A stretch of DNA of 64,000 nucleotides from Nymphaea colorata. Lineage: Eukaryota; Streptophyta; Magnoliopsida; Nymphaeales; Nymphaeaceae. This document shows, one piece after another, positions 1 through 11,842 of this stretch. The notes under the pieces are model-generated. The model was not told the origin of the DNA, ran no database searches, and worked only from the letters and a program-made list of their open reading frames with translations. The translations under genes were made by a program, and so were the position numbers. Location of the stretch: positions 755,143-819,142 of the forward strand of contig NC_045138.2 in the NCBI RefSeq assembly GCF_008831285.2. The letters run 5' to 3'. Position 1 is the first letter of the stretch. The number at the start of each line of letters is the position of its first letter.

Positions 1-840
1 TTAGGTAAATTAGATCCAATTAAGTTAAGAACGGGGGAGACACGTATCCAGCCCAAAACCAGACCCATTGACATGCACCTATTTGCAGCCCCAGTGGTAA
101 ATGTAAGTTTTTTTTTTTTTTTCTATGTGCAATTAAAAAGGGCAAACCCATTGACATGAACCGATTTTAGGTTTCATCTCAGCCGTCCATTTTCTTTGAT
201 AGTTGGTCATGAGGTGAGGAAATTAACCACTTGTAGATTTTAAATACTGCCATGTTAAATCAACGTTTGGCCTTTCTAAAATTTCCATCTTCTTTTCTTT
301 TACCTTAATTTTAAAATTTGTTTCTAAGTACATATATTTTCTTTTTTTCCAATATAAGGAATTTCAACAAAAAAAATCCGTGAAAAAATTAATCTCCCAG
401 ATAATGGCGAAAATATATGTACTTAGATTATTTTGAGAAGCATTTAGGTCAGACAAAAAAAATTAATCTCCCAGATAATGGCGAAAATGAAATATGTCAA
501 CAGTTTTAAGGGCAATTTGCTTTATGTGGAATCCATGAGTAACAGCGAAAGAGGGGGAGAGAAAAGCGGTTGGATGTAAAAGAACGCCCTCATTAACAAG
601 AGTGAATGTTGAGCAAATCTGTTTATGTTGATAAACATTTTTGTTTTTAGGTTTTGTTTGATACTCTCATATTTCAACTGAAAATTCCCAAAAATAGAAG
701 TTTGGGGGTTAGGTTTCCTACCTTTATTGATAAAAAAAAATTTAGGGAAATATATATAGTTCAACAGATTTCAGTTAAAAAATTGATCTCTAATTCATGT
801 CAGGTGAAATTACCCGAGGCTATCAAGTTATCCATATGAA
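1..840. repeat. Upstream flank of duplicated resistance-gene unit A
   Basis: This stretch matches 20,838-21,890 in the same order and orientation. The shared blocks include the opening 'ttaggtaaattagatcca', the phrase 'tcatctcagccgtccatttt' and a block near 'aatctcccagataatggcga'. About 140-640 also matches 8,070-8,920. No coding potential is visible; short open frames here are AT-rich and resemble no family. It marks the left end of a head-to-tail duplication that also carries the CC-NB-ARC-LRR gene. Confidence 0.75.
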
Positions 841-1090
841 CTATAAAATAAATATTCGACCAGATTCGGATTCGGCTTTGGACCAGATTCATTTTTAGAC
901 AAATATCCTATGTCTAATGGTGGAAATTGACAAAATTTGGTTCAAAAGTCGGATTCGGTTTTGAATATAAATATGAAATCCGGATTCAGATTGTAAATCG
1001 GATTTCAGAATCAGACTTGGTTATGATTTTTTTGTATTCGTATTTGAATCTGAATATGTGAATATCTAAAAAAACAGATATGATTAAGGG
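841..1090. mobile_element. Degenerate GATTCGG-rich element remnant
   Basis: The segment is built of short variants of 'gattcggattcgg' and 'aaatccggattcag', ending near 'gatatgattaagggtatgtc'. The same style recurs at 12,551-13,005, where 8-bp target duplications mark it as a transposable element, and at 20,250-20,370, 27,290-27,520, 28,300-28,680 and 58,680-58,870. Ends are not clear here. The assignment rests on resemblance to the better-bounded copy. Confidence 0.45.
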
Positions 1091-1334
1091 TATGTCCGAC
1101 CAAAATTTGATCGGTTGGGAGATATGTCATGGCAGCGTTTGATTTGAAAATCATTTAAAGGGAATGCATGCTTTCTGTTAAAATGCAACCTTGTGAAGTG
1201 TCCATGAAAGAAGCCATTTTTTTTAAATATTTGGCCTTTCTTGGACGGAACTGAATGGCCACCTCCCCTATTTGGTGGAACCACCTTCAATGATGCCATA
1301 AATACTTATTGGAAAAACTTAGAGGATTAACTTT
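1091..1334. other. No recognisable feature
   Basis: Low-complexity, moderately AT-rich DNA. One short minus-strand open frame covers most of it, but it has no family signature and no start context, and I do not support it as a gene. Confidence 0.5.
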
Positions 1335-2253
1335 AAGGGGCGTTTGATGACCTTGAATTTTAATATTAAAACTAAATTTTATAAATACAAAATTCCACCT
1401 TCAACTAGAATTGGAATGAAAATTCCAATTCTAGTTTTCCATTTGTGTTTGATAGTCTGGAATTTTGATTTTAGAATTGAAAATTATGTGTTTGATAAAA
1501 CAAGATACAATTCTTGAATTGGTGTATTAAAATCATCATAGCATGTGCCCTAAAGAGAGAAGAAAAACTTCTAAAAAAATTTCTGGAATCATAATTACAT
1601 CCATATGATAAAACCATAATTCTGAAAAAACAAATTAACTTTGAAGGTAGCTCAAACCACATACCATTGTGAACAACGGCAACTTGGAATTTGATCGTAT
1701 CAGCCAATTAATCGGGGCCTGCATGCGTCCATTGATGTATATAAAACAAAATAACATTTAAAATCATTTTTTAAAATGTTCTTAAAGGAAGAAGGTAGTT
1801 TTTAGTATCTGTACAGATTCAGGCCAAAGGACATTGCCTTCTACATATGGTGTCATTATGTACCAATTATTCAGATAATTGGTAATTTTTCAGATTTTTT
1901 GGGTTTACTTCTTTACCCTTCATTTATCTAATTTTGTGAAACAAACACTTCATTAACATTATAAGATTTGGTACAATATTATTGTTTTCCCAAAATTCAA
2001 ATATATCTTGGATGTATATTGGGTTTAATCAAAAGAAGAGTAAGTACCGGTACGTACAGGAGATCCGCTTACATATCACAGTATAGAAAGGGCGTGAATG
2101 TAAATAAAAAATTATTCATGGGAGAGAGGCTGGCAAATCAAGCATGATATAATATCATTCCGTGGCCTCTTAGAGACAATATTTGCCAATATTATCCTTA
2201 GGTTGAGAGCTGTGTTAATAACCTTTCAGGCTTAAATATGGATCCAAAGATTT

Positions 2254-2291
<38 letters not shown>

Positions 2292-2520
2292 AGGCTGTCC
2301 GTTCTATGATGATGGATGGTCATGAAAAATAAAAGAAGAAACATATTATGTGGATGCATGAAAATTAAATGCTGGTTGGATCTACGAACTAATAGTCCAA
2401 ATGTGTGGTGGGTGAAAGTGAAAATGGAAAACATGGCATAAAAAATTTACAAGACCTAAATCAAACAAGGGAAAGAAAGAAAAGATCCGACAAAATGAAA
2501 AAAGATTCATATTTAACCAA
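1335..2520. repeat. Duplicated 3' flank of the resistance-gene unit
   Basis: This matches 15,893-16,530: the 'gggcgtttga' opening, 'catgtgccctaaagagagaa', 'acattgccttcta' and the run of 'aatcaaacaagggaaagaaag' variants recur in order. Parts also match 22,260-22,570. The opening, with internal inverted 'ttccaattctag' motifs, resembles a MITE like the one at 26,432-26,816. A (TA)n tract lies at about 2,256-2,286. No gene is visible. Confidence 0.65.
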
Positions 2521-2531
2521 AAAAATTAGTG

Positions 2532-5500
2532 TCAACCTGTCAACCTTTGTCCAAGATGGTCTCTTAGCTGCTGTGGCAAATGGAGTGCAAGGCATCCGCC
2601 AATGGTCAACCATTGAAGGTTGGAGAGGCAGGCGATCTGTTGCTGTGCATCCGTGGGACGTGTTGTTCCATTTTGTTGGGGAGTAATATCATTCACGTCC
2701 ACCAGAGACTTGAGATTGGGGAACTCAGAAAGCGTGAGCTCTCTCAGTTTGGGGAGGCATTGCCAGTGGCTTCCCAAGCTGATGTCCTCAGAGAAAGAGC
2801 GTAGGTCCAATTTCTCCAGTTGAGCGAGATCCCACACCCACTCAGGCACCCTTCCCCATTTGACCTCCTCATCAACATTCGTGTTGTCTCTCAATTCCAG
2901 AGTCTTGAGGGAAGGTAGAAATGTCGATACCTGTGACGGCAATGGCGACGGCAGCAGTCTTGCTGATTTTGAATCCAACCGCAAGTGAATGAGGTTAGGC
3001 AGATGCTCAAGCAATTTCCATCCCAATCTTGCACTTGGGCAATTCAACACTGACAGCTTTTGGACCCGAGTCGCTTGACAGTCAGGCCCTGCCAGCCCCA
3101 ATAGAGCATCAAGCATGCCTTCTGTCTGCATCTTTGGACAGCTCTTAAAATCCGCCTCTCTTAAGCACGGCACAGAAGTAAATGTTGTTTCCCCTGATCC
3201 ACCTGCTGGCCACCCCTCCCAGCAGGCCAAATTCTTCACTTCTAGTTTCTCAAGTGAAGGAAGGCGAGATGGGAGCCACTTCAAGGTGTTCAGACGCGAC
3301 AAGCGCAACCGCTTTAAAGCTGGCATGTTAGCAACAGTCTTCAACATATTACATCCTTCCACCTCCAACGACTCCAAGGCAGGCATGTGATGAGGTAATT
3401 GCTGTAGGCTGCCACATCCCTTCAACTTCAACCATTCCAAGGCAGGCATGTTGACAAGAGCCTTCAGGCTATTAGATCCGATCACCTTCAACTCATTCAG
3501 AGCAGGCATGCGATGAGGCAATTGCTCTAGGCTGCCACATCCCTCCACCTCCAACCGCTTGAGAGCAGGCATGTGATGAGGTAATTGCCCCAGTTTGCCA
3601 CAATCTATCAACATCAACGACTCCAAGGAAGGCATGCTAGCTATTTCACATAATGCTGGGCATTTGATGACATTTAGTGATTCCAACGAAGTAATGCTTA
3701 TTAGTTTTTCCCACAAAGAGCAACTGTCCAGCTTTAGTGAATGTAGCATGGTATAATACTCAGTCTTCAAATGCCATGCCGGCATCTGTCCTTTATAATC
3801 ACTTATCTTCAAGCACTCGAGCCCAAGTGGAGGTTCCAATGCCTCCAGCACACCACTCTGTTTGTCGTCACCACTTGTTCGTCATCACCTCCGATAATTC
3901 CAAAGTGGAATTCCACACTAATTATGCCATGCTTCTCCTTAAGCAGTTGTGCATTTCCTACATGATCAATTGCTTTTCTACTTCTCCCCAAACCTTCTAT
4001 TGACAATTCCCCCTTTAGTTTCTTCAAGACTTTTAGTTCCCTAATATTGGAACCTCTTCTCTTCCTTTTGTCATTACATATCATAAACCTATGCAAGGTC
4101 CGTAAATTGGTAAGCTTCCCCAAACCTTCTACTATAAATTTCAAACGCTTTGTTCCTTTCAGCCCAAGATGCCTCAAGTTACACAGTTCACCCATTTCCT
4201 TGGGCAACTCTGTAATTTGACTATAACTTAAATCTAATGTTTGCAAGTTATAGAGTCTTTCGATTGAACTGGGCAATCTTTTCACATTAGAAAAGCTTAG
4301 ATCGAGATATTTTAGAAGTGCAAGGCATTGAATGGACTTTGGCAACTCATCCATCCAATATCCCCCCAATGACAACACCCTCAACCACTTGAAATTGGGA
4401 AAGTGCACCGAAGGCAAGGATTCACTTTCACTCAACAATGTACGCAGCTTATGTGTTATGGCACTGGCATTATGCATGGTCTCTTCTACATTGTCTACAA
4501 CAAGGAATGACATATGGCGTGTGTGTTTAGAAGTAGACGCATGGCTATATTCCCTTCCACCTATATATAAGGTAAGGTCATGCAAAATGTCATGCAATTT
4601 GATTCTCTTCAAATCAATTTCTTCAACCAAGCATCGGTTCATTAGATCTTTAATGTATTGGTTTGCTGTTACTTCCACATCTATGCTTTCCTTTTTCTCA
4701 ATCAATTCGTGTGCCACCCATTGCATGATCAATCTCTCCCTTTCAATCTCATAATCCTTTGGATAAATGCAGCAATACACAAAACAACTCTTCAAATAAT
4801 ATGGCAAGTCATCGTAGCTCAGCATTAGACCAGGAAGAATATCACCACATATTTCAGTGGACGATGATGTTGAGGCTGCTTGCCTCTTCCATTCCCATAT
4901 CTTACTATCCTTGACCGACTTCCAGTCTTCCCTACTCATTTGCTTGGTACGCATCATGGACCCTACCGTCTTAATCACAAGCGGCAAACCACCACACTTC
5001 TTGACTATGCTCTCTCCAACATCTCTTACATTATGGTTCTCCAAATCCCGTTCCGCTTCACCTTCTCTTAATGCCTCCTTTATGAACAAGTCCCAACTTT
5101 GCTGAAAATTAAATTCTGGTAATTCATGCATATAAGAAGCACCCATCCCCTCCGATACATCTTTCTTTCTACTGGTAATCAATATTTTGCTCCCCATTGC
5201 ACCCGCCATCAATGTTCCTCCTACCTCTTCCTCCCACCAGTTTAGTTCCCACACATCATCTAGAACCAACAAAAACTTTTCCTTTGAGAGCTCGTTCCAT
5301 AATTTCGTGCACAAGCCATCCAAGGTACAATCAGTGTTTTCTCCATATCCATTGCACACTTTCCTTAGTATCTGCCGCACCAAATCCTTACGTTTTGGCC
5401 TTTCTGAAACACAAACCCACCACCTGCGCTCCCCGAACTGTTGCGCGATTTCACTAAGAACCATTTTTGCAAGAGTTGTTTTGCCAATCCCACCCTTTCC

Positions 5501-6158
5501 TACAATAGAGATAATGGAAACACTTCCCTTCTTAGTCATACTACTATGTGCAGACTCATGAGACAAGAGCCTTTTCACTATCTCCCTTTTATCATCCTCC
5601 CTGCCTATGGGTGGTTGTGCACCCATGTGATGGGTTGTCCCTCGGGAGTTGTCATGTTCACCATGAACAGGGTCCTCAAACCTTCTATTTGGTGTTGTTT
5701 TGAGTAGATCCACCATTTCCCAATCTTTTTTTATTGCATCAAGCCTTTCATTGATTTTCTTAGTTTCATTAGAGAATTTGTAGGAAGCATGCACATGTTC
5801 GTTAAAGCAAGAGCGTAGAGTGATCCAAGGCTTTCTTACCTTGTTCCATGAAGTTAAAGAATCTTTCTCCCTTTTGCTGAGCTTCATTTTGGTTTTGGTA
5901 CTTTTAGATGATGTCTTGAGCATCGTAAAAAACGTCCTTCAGCTCTCCCTCTAGATACCTGTCGCGCTCACTGCTGAAAAAGGGCTTGCGATCTACATCC
6001 TTAAGGGACACCTCCAAGCGTTCCAGCTTCCTCTGGAGCTTCTTGAGTTCATCTTCGGCATTCAAGATGAGGTCCACCTTTTCTCTCAACAAACTTGTTA
6101 CAGCCTCCAAGAGACTAGAAATAGCCTTTTCTGCAAGTGCTTCGATTACTATTGCCAT
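2532..6158 (-). pseudogene. CC-NB-ARC-LRR (CNL) resistance gene, copy A, broken
   Basis: CNL proteins are cytosolic immune receptors that use ATP/ADP exchange in the NB-ARC domain to switch on defence. The ATG at 6,158 opens an Rx-type coiled-coil domain (begins MAIVIEALAEKAISSLLEAV). Next come a P-loop (GKGGIGKTT), kinase-2 (LLVLDDVW), RNBS-B (GSKILITSR), GLPL (CGGLPL), RNBS-D (CFVYCCIYPKDYEIE) and an LHD triplet where MHD is usual, followed by LRRs ending at 2,532. Against copy C (22.6-26.0 kb) it has a nonsense codon at 5,904-5,906 (GAA to TAA), one extra A at about 5,893-5,896, and a second frame change at about 3,855-3,890. Three frames therefore carry the coiled coil, the NB-ARC plus first LRRs, and the remaining LRRs. 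No intron borders fit these breaks. The long surviving frames suggest recent inactivation. Confidence 0.9.
3264..3635 (-). repeat. Intragenic LRR repeat units in copy A
   Basis: Six consecutive leucine-rich repeats begin MPSL or MPAL and are spaced 21, 21, 20, 21 and 20 residues apart. Units such as MPALKRLEVEGCGSLEQLPH and MPALEWLKLKGCGSLQQLPH are close to each other in DNA as well, with 'ggcaggcatg' recurring in register on the plus strand. The pattern suggests that repeats multiplied within the gene by unequal exchange. Copy C has fewer units in the matching region. Confidence 0.8.
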
Positions 6159-6640
6159 CTTCCCTGATTTTTCAGTAGATGCAAGAGCAAGAGGAACAGA
6201 AATTTTCAAAGAGTGGAAAAACAACGAAGAACTAAGATAAAGACGAGGCTGCCAACAACTACAGTAAAATGTGGAAGTATGTCTTCCCAGGTTATTAATA
6301 TAACATGGGAAGCCTCTTCCTTAAGTAAAAACAATCTTTTTTTTTTGCTTTAAAAAAAGAGAAAAAAAAAGGAAAAAGAAAAAGAAAAAGCAACCTCATT
6401 TCTTTCATCGTGGGTTACATGATTAGACATATGGTAGCCAAAGAAGGAGGGTCCTTCGATGGTCAGGCAGATATAACATGCGGAATTTTTGTTAATAGCT
6501 AGCAGGAAAAGATAATTTGTAATTTCTTTTGATGTGCAGACATTCTTTATTATTTTTCTTTCTTGAATAAATGAAAGGGGAATTGCCGAGCTCGCTTTCA
6601 GCAAAAAAATTGGGCGATGGTCCTAACGTATTTAAGGAAC
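6159..6640 (-). promoter_or_regulatory. Conserved 5' flank and probable promoter of copy A
   Basis: The region upstream of the copy A start matches 25,975-26,435 upstream of copy C, including 'gaggctgccaacaactac', 'atgtggaagtatgtcttccc' and 'catcgtgggttacatgatta'. Its conservation between both copies shows it was duplicated with the gene. I could not pick a single convincing TATA box, so transcription start is left open. Confidence 0.5.
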
Positions 6641-7560
6641 GTTTGATGTCTTAGAATTTTCTGAATTAAATTTCCTTCTCAACATAGAATTGGAATGTCA
6701 AATTCCAGTTCCAAGTGAAGTGTTAGATCCATTGGCATCTCTAATTGGTTGCCTCTTAAAAGTTTCAAGTGAAATATTAGTGCCAATATCGGACCTGGCC
6801 ACTGCATGATCTCAATATCATTGCTTTAATGTTTTTGAAACATAAAATTATTTTCAGCTCAATGGATACTGATATGCTATAGATAGCTGACTTTTGACGC
6901 CCTCTGTTTTCTTTCTATACATTATGTAAATAAATGTTCTTGTAAGATAAAGTAATAAGATATGTTTAATCATATGGTTGTTAAATTTATTAATTTTGAT
7001 GCAGCAAGGACGAAACAAATGACGTTTACAGACACAAGGTTTGGATCGATTTGTTTTTCATTTAATTTTTTCCATCAATTGGCCTCCAAAAACTATGACT
7101 TTGGAATTAGAGTAATAAAGGGACCCGGAGAATGGCAATCGATGAATGAAACAAGGTATAAGAAGCAAGAAGAAGAAATACTTTCTCTTACCGGATGGGC
7201 AGACTGAAGCTTCTCTTACTCTTCCTTGATCTCAGACAAAATCTCTCTTACAAATCGTCAATGCGACAAACTGAAGGGAAGATGTGGTGCCTTTTGTATC
7301 TTTCTAAAAGGCGGTCCCATTCTCTCTCCAACCTTGCGTGGCGTATGGCCGGCGGAAGGAAGATACCCCATCGAAATTCTCTCCCCAACCTTGCGTGGCG
7401 TATGGCCGGCAAAAAGAAGATACCCCATCGAAATTCTCTCCCCAACCTTGCGTGGCGTATGACCGGTGAAAGAAAGATACCCCATCGAATCACATTTGAA
7501 CTGAATGTATGGCATTACCCTATTCGATTTTTCAGAGGTTCACATATTTAGATTTGAATA
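6641..7560. repeat. Duplicated segment upstream of copy A
   Basis: From about 6,720 this matches 27,530-28,290 (for example 'cggacctggccactgcatga', 'cgccctctgttttctttc', 'aaagggacccggagaatggc'). Copy A lacks most of what lies between 26,515 and 27,480 in copy C, so one unit lost, or the other gained, roughly 0.9 kb there. A three-unit minisatellite lies at 7,320-7,490. No gene is visible. Confidence 0.7.
7320..7490 (+). repeat. 57-bp minisatellite, 3 units, inside a dispersed element
   Basis: Units start at 7,320, 7,377 and 7,434 and share the cores 'ccaaccttgcgtggcgtatg' and 'gaagataccccatcgaa'. The flank ('gacaaactgaagggaagatg' before; 'gaactgaatgtatggcatta' after) recurs around one unit at 14,736-14,910 and one at 28,120-28,270, and the left flank precedes eight units at 29,361-29,817. 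A 57-bp period is 19 codons, which explains why several frames stay open across it. I do not treat these frames as genes. Confidence 0.85.
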
Positions 7561-7916
7561 TCAATGAAATAAAAAATTATGTGAATACAATTTTAAAATT
7601 TAATCCAAGTCTGAATCCAACTTTTAATACAAGTCGGAACATATATATATATATATATAGAATATAATAATAATAAAATATTTTTGAATGCCGAACGCAT
7701 GTAAATACTCAAGGCTTCAAGCTATAAAACACAAAAGGTTTAGTCAGCAGTTGAACCACTTTACCATTGTATGTAAGTGGACATCCACAGTGGTTACTAA
7801 CAAGAAATCTTTTTAAGTTGAGCGAAAGTGAAAGCTGAACATCCAAATAAGTGGATCTCCAATAAAAAGCAAGGCTTGAGGGCATGAGTCTGCATATTAA
7901 TGGGGGAAACATGAAA
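7561..7916. other. AT-rich spacer with a shared repeat fragment
   Basis: A short (TA)n tract lies at 7,640-7,660. The part from about 7,690 ('gaacgcatgtaaatactcaa') recurs at 29,830-29,940, and the part around 7,840-7,890 ('caaggcttgagggc') recurs at about 22,010-22,070. No gene is visible. Confidence 0.5.
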
Positions 7917-7924
7917 AAACAAAT

Positions 7925-8062
7925 GTAATTAAACTCGAACTCGAATTCGAGTCGAGTTCCCTAACACGAGCTCGAGCTCGACTCGAACTTGCTTACTAGT
8001 CAAGCTTAAACGAATCGAGTTTAATCGAGCTCGAGTAACTCGACTCGTTGTGCACCCGTAAA
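7925..8062. mobile_element. CGAGCTCG-rich nonautonomous element remnant
   Basis: Dense 'cgagctcgagctcgactcg' motifs run to 'actcgttgtgcacccgtaa'. Sequences of this style with a terminal TGCACCC are known in plants as short nonautonomous DNA transposons (hAT-like by inference). The right edge abuts duplicated DNA that continues at 8,068. The left end is not defined. Confidence 0.45.
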
Positions 8063-8067
8063 AGTAG

Positions 8068-8925
8068 GCCGAACCGATTTTTGGTTTCATCTCAGCCGTC
8101 CATTTTCTTTGATAGTTGGTTGAAGGTATTTAAATACTTTTGGCCTTTCTAAAATTTCCAACTTCTTTTCTTTTACTTTAATTTTAAAATTTGTTTGTAA
8201 GTACATATATTTTCCTTTTTCCTATATAAGGAACTTCAACAACGCACAGAATATATCGGAAACTTCTCGAACGCATACTCATTTGGACAAAGAACATAAT
8301 AATATATAACGAAACTATTTTCTCTTTTAAACAAATAAATTAATTAAACAAAGTTTAGGTTGATTAGGTAGCATTTACAAGTCAACTATACGTGATATGT
8401 GTTCTTTTAAAGAAAATGTTGTTGAACAAGTTAATGGCTGTGTATTATTTAAATACATAATTTACGCATTATTAAAATTATCTTCCTTGAGTTTTTTCAA
8501 ATGACATGAATTTCTTAACTATTTCCGTATATCCTTAATTAATTTACAGAAGCATTTTGCTCAGTAAACCATAAGGTAGATTAAAAAAAATTTTGGGCAG
8601 CCTAAAAAATTAATTTCCCAAAAAATGGCAAAAAATGCAATATGTCAATAGTTTTAAGGGCAAATTGCCTTACGTGGAATCCGTGAGTAACGGCGAAAGA
8701 AGGGGAGAGCAAAGCGGTTGGAGGTGAGGTGGGACCCACCTCCAAGCAGGTGACGCATTTGCAAACAGCCACATGAGGCCCATGAACAAACAGATCGGAT
8801 CCGAGTTAATTAGTTGGACCCGATATTATTTTACAAAAGTTTATTTATGCCGTTAAAGGAAATCGTTTTATGTTGCGCAAAAGTGAATGTTGAGGAAATC
8901 TTTTTATGTTGATAAACATTTTTGT
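8068..8925. repeat. Partial duplicate of the unit-A/unit-C upstream flank
   Basis: This matches 20,945-21,885 nearly throughout: 'gccgaaccgatttttggttt', 'ggaacttcaacaacgcacag', 'acgtggaatccgtgagtaac', 'aacagatcggatccgagtta'. It also matches 140-640 in part. It is an orphan piece of the cluster unit without a resistance gene to its right. Confidence 0.75.
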
Positions 8926-9459
8926 ACACTAAATTGCTTACTTTAAATTCGCATGTACACTATCTCTTGTTTTCCTTTTTTTTTTTTTTGTACCTATAAA
9001 TTTTCACCTTTGAAGTTCATATGTGAAAGACAAATTTCAAAAATCCGGCAGAATTTGGCTTTTCCAATTGGACAATGACGAACAATAGCAGCACTCTGTG
9101 AAGTAGTTCTGCCATTGCAATTTCATGCATATTGTCTAAGATAAACAACAGCACATTAAGGTTGTGAGTAAAATTTTATGGTGCTTATTCTTTCCCATAT
9201 AGGAGATCATGATGGTAGAAATTGGAGTAGAAATCTGCAATTCTTGATACATTATATATACGCTGGCAAAGGCATCTCCTTTTCCACGCAAATGCATCCA
9301 GAATGTGCATTTGTCCTCCTACTTCCTTAGTTGTCAATTAAGTTAGGTGTGGTTAACACAACTATTTTGTCATTGAATAGAAATTATATATATATATATA
9401 TACATATATATATTCATGGCCACATTTTATTTTTAAAAAAATAAAAAAGAAGCCCCTGA
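8926..9459. other. No recognisable gene
   Basis: AT-rich DNA with a T tract near 8,980 and a (TA)n tract at about 9,386-9,415. I see no conserved motif or credible reading frame. Confidence 0.5.
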
Positions 9460-9700
9460 CTCCACAGTGGTTGAGCATCGGGCAAGGGAGCTCGCCACCC
9501 CACCTCTTGGAGAAGGCATAGGCATTAGGCAGTTTCCTCCCGGTCGCCATCTGCAGACAGTGCCGACGGTGATAGGGTAGGTGACCGCCTCCCCCGCCTA
9601 CCTTTTTTGAGAAGGGAATGGCAGCTTCCTTTGGGGCCGCCACAGTGCCAATGGCGATAGGATCGGGGACTGCCTCCCCCACCCACTTTTTTTTATCATG
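9460..9700. repeat. GC-rich degenerate tandem repeat, about 90 bp period
   Basis: Three degenerate units begin near 9,466, 9,562 and 9,646. Shared words are 'ccacagtg', 'cgatagg' or 'gatagggtagg', and 'ccgcctcccccgccta' or 'ctgcctcccccaccca'. The block is much richer in GC than its surroundings. A minus-strand open frame crosses it but has the composition of translated repeat, so no gene is called. Confidence 0.5.
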
Positions 9701-10375
9701 TTAAGAAAATGATGCAGGGAAGGTCGTTAAACGCTTTATGCACTACTTTTTTATCAATTCCAATAGGCACAATATATGTTTCTTTCTCTAACTCTCTCGC
9801 TCCCTCTCCTGATTGCTTGTTTTGCCTATATCTTTTAGGTTGGGACTTGTCCAGCATCGGATATCCCTACCTTACTATTAGTTTTAAGCCAGTTCTTTAG
9901 CCACCTTTGAATCATTCTTCTCTTGACAATCATTTATTTGTCATTATATTAGCAATCCCAAAAGAGTGTTTTTCCTTGAGTAATGCTCCTTCAATGGGAA
10001 TGGAGTACAAGAGGAGCAGAGGAGGAGCTTTTACCTCTTATAGATTAGACGATTCTCCTTCGTTATCCAAGCTTCATCTTATACTAAAAGGAGGGGCATC
10101 TTCTCATAATTGCTGAGATTAAATATGATGTTTTCTTTAATATTTAAACATACATATAAAGGTTTTTTATAGTTTAAAAAGCATTTCTAGCTCTTCAAAT
10201 TGAAGGCTTTGAAGACTTAACCTAGACTCTTTTTTCATGTACTTAAGTTTCTCTTTGGCCTACAACAAATGTGATGAAGTTGTCATAATATTTAAATTGT
10301 TTTCCAAACTTGTTAATCCTAGTTTCCGTCCAGGAAAGAGAATTTTGAACTCAAAAGCTCTCTTTTAGTCTCCCT
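9701..10375. other. No recognisable gene
   Basis: Two short plus-strand frames (9,709-9,900 and 9,907-10,116) are open but show no family motif and no splice-linked partner. They could be remnants of a mobile element next to the LINE. I have no evidence for that. Confidence 0.4.
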
Positions 10376-10659
10376 ATTTCTCTCTCAGATTTCTCTCTCT
10401 CTCTCTCTCTTTCTCTATCTCTTACTAAAAATTCTCTTTTCTTCATTTTTCTCTATCTTCAGTTCTCTCTCACCTTTTTTTAAAATATCTTTCTTTTACT
10501 TCTATTTTAATCTCTCTCTTTCTTTCTCTCCTTTTAGTTTTCTCTTTTTTAAGATATCAGGGATGCCATTTTGAGGTCAATGGACCGGTTCTTGTCCACC
10601 CTTTTCTACTCTCTCCTCTCTCTCCCCTCCTTGTAGACTTCACTCTCTCTTCTATATAC

Positions 10660-10710
<51 letters not shown>

Positions 10711-10712
10711 AA
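10376..10712. repeat. Pyrimidine-rich tract and (TA)/(CATA) microsatellite
   Basis: A CT-rich stretch ('tctctctctctctctttctc' and variants) runs to about 10,650. It is followed by 'catacatacatacata' and (TA)n to about 10,710. It is simple sequence with no gene. Confidence 0.7.
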
Positions 10713-11420
10713 CAAAAACTCCCATTTTGTTTAGCACAAAAAACTTGCGACTTGACCAAGGCCAATATTTGGTGCAATACTCTTGATGCTTATCATTGGG
10801 ACTACATCTGATAGCATACAACCCATTTTAAACATTTTTTTATATGTATGTTGTGGTATGAAATACTTGTCTAATTTTCTTTTCAAGCATAAAGAATTCT
10901 TTTTTCTTTTCATTTAACATGCATATTCACTATGTGTTTATAGGCAACCACTCCTTTAAGAAACCTAAGCAAAACAAGATCGAGCCCTAATAATGTGGTA
11001 ACTGATTTAGGCTTAAACTTTAAGATTAACTTGTGTTTCAACACATAGCTATTAACTTTCTTTACTTTACAAATGATCGTTTCATTAAAACATTTTTTAT
11101 AAAATTTTTCCAAATAAAATGATTCATTAAATAAGATTATTTCTTCTAAAACATATCTCCTATCATTTTATCAAGAAAAAAAATTATAGATCTCTCTTTT
11201 CCAATGCCTTATGAACAATTTTCTTATTTTAAGGGTCGACTCCTACATCTTTTTCTGCCTTATAAAATTTTTAATTTCTAAAACACTAAAATCTTTACCA
11301 TACACCACACTGCATTTAAGTTGAGGATAATGCTTAAATCAAAGTGGAAAGTGGAAATGCACCATGAATGAACAATTCACGAGAAAACTAAGTCTCATAC
11401 CGAGGGCCCGGTGGATGCCT
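10713..11420. other. No recognisable gene
   Basis: AT-rich sequence. The last part may be the degraded 5' portion of the LINE that becomes recognisable after 11,421, but no protein similarity can be read from it. Confidence 0.4.
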
Positions 11421-11842
11421 TTTCCACTTTGCAAAACGAATTCTCGTTGGTGAACCGAAAGAAATTTTGGAATGCAAACAATGTGGCTTGAGGGCTGAGA
11501 AATTTCTTCATCTTAAACAAGCTTGTAAGGTCGGTAAATGGAACTCATCTGGTACTGATTCTTATTCCATGTCATTATGGATATAAAAGTCTTGACCTAT
11601 ATCATTATACAATGTGATCTATAAACTAGTTGCTAAGTTGACGGCTGAGAAAATGAAAATTGTTTTAGCACAATTATTGGTCCAACAAGGGCATCTTATG
11701 TCCCCAATATATTTATTCACCATCCGTGGGACCTTGCTCTTGAAGCGGTCAACAGCTTGGAAAGGGCATATAGAACAGTTTTTTTCTTCTCAAAAGCTTT
11801 TGACGAAGTGAGAAAAATTATGACTTATGCTTCTACTGCTTC

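Noticed and set aside
5904-5923. An intron separating the coiled-coil and NB-ARC parts of copy A
   Set aside because: Copy C reads straight through the same place, and the difference is one substitution to a stop plus one inserted base, without GT-AG borders.
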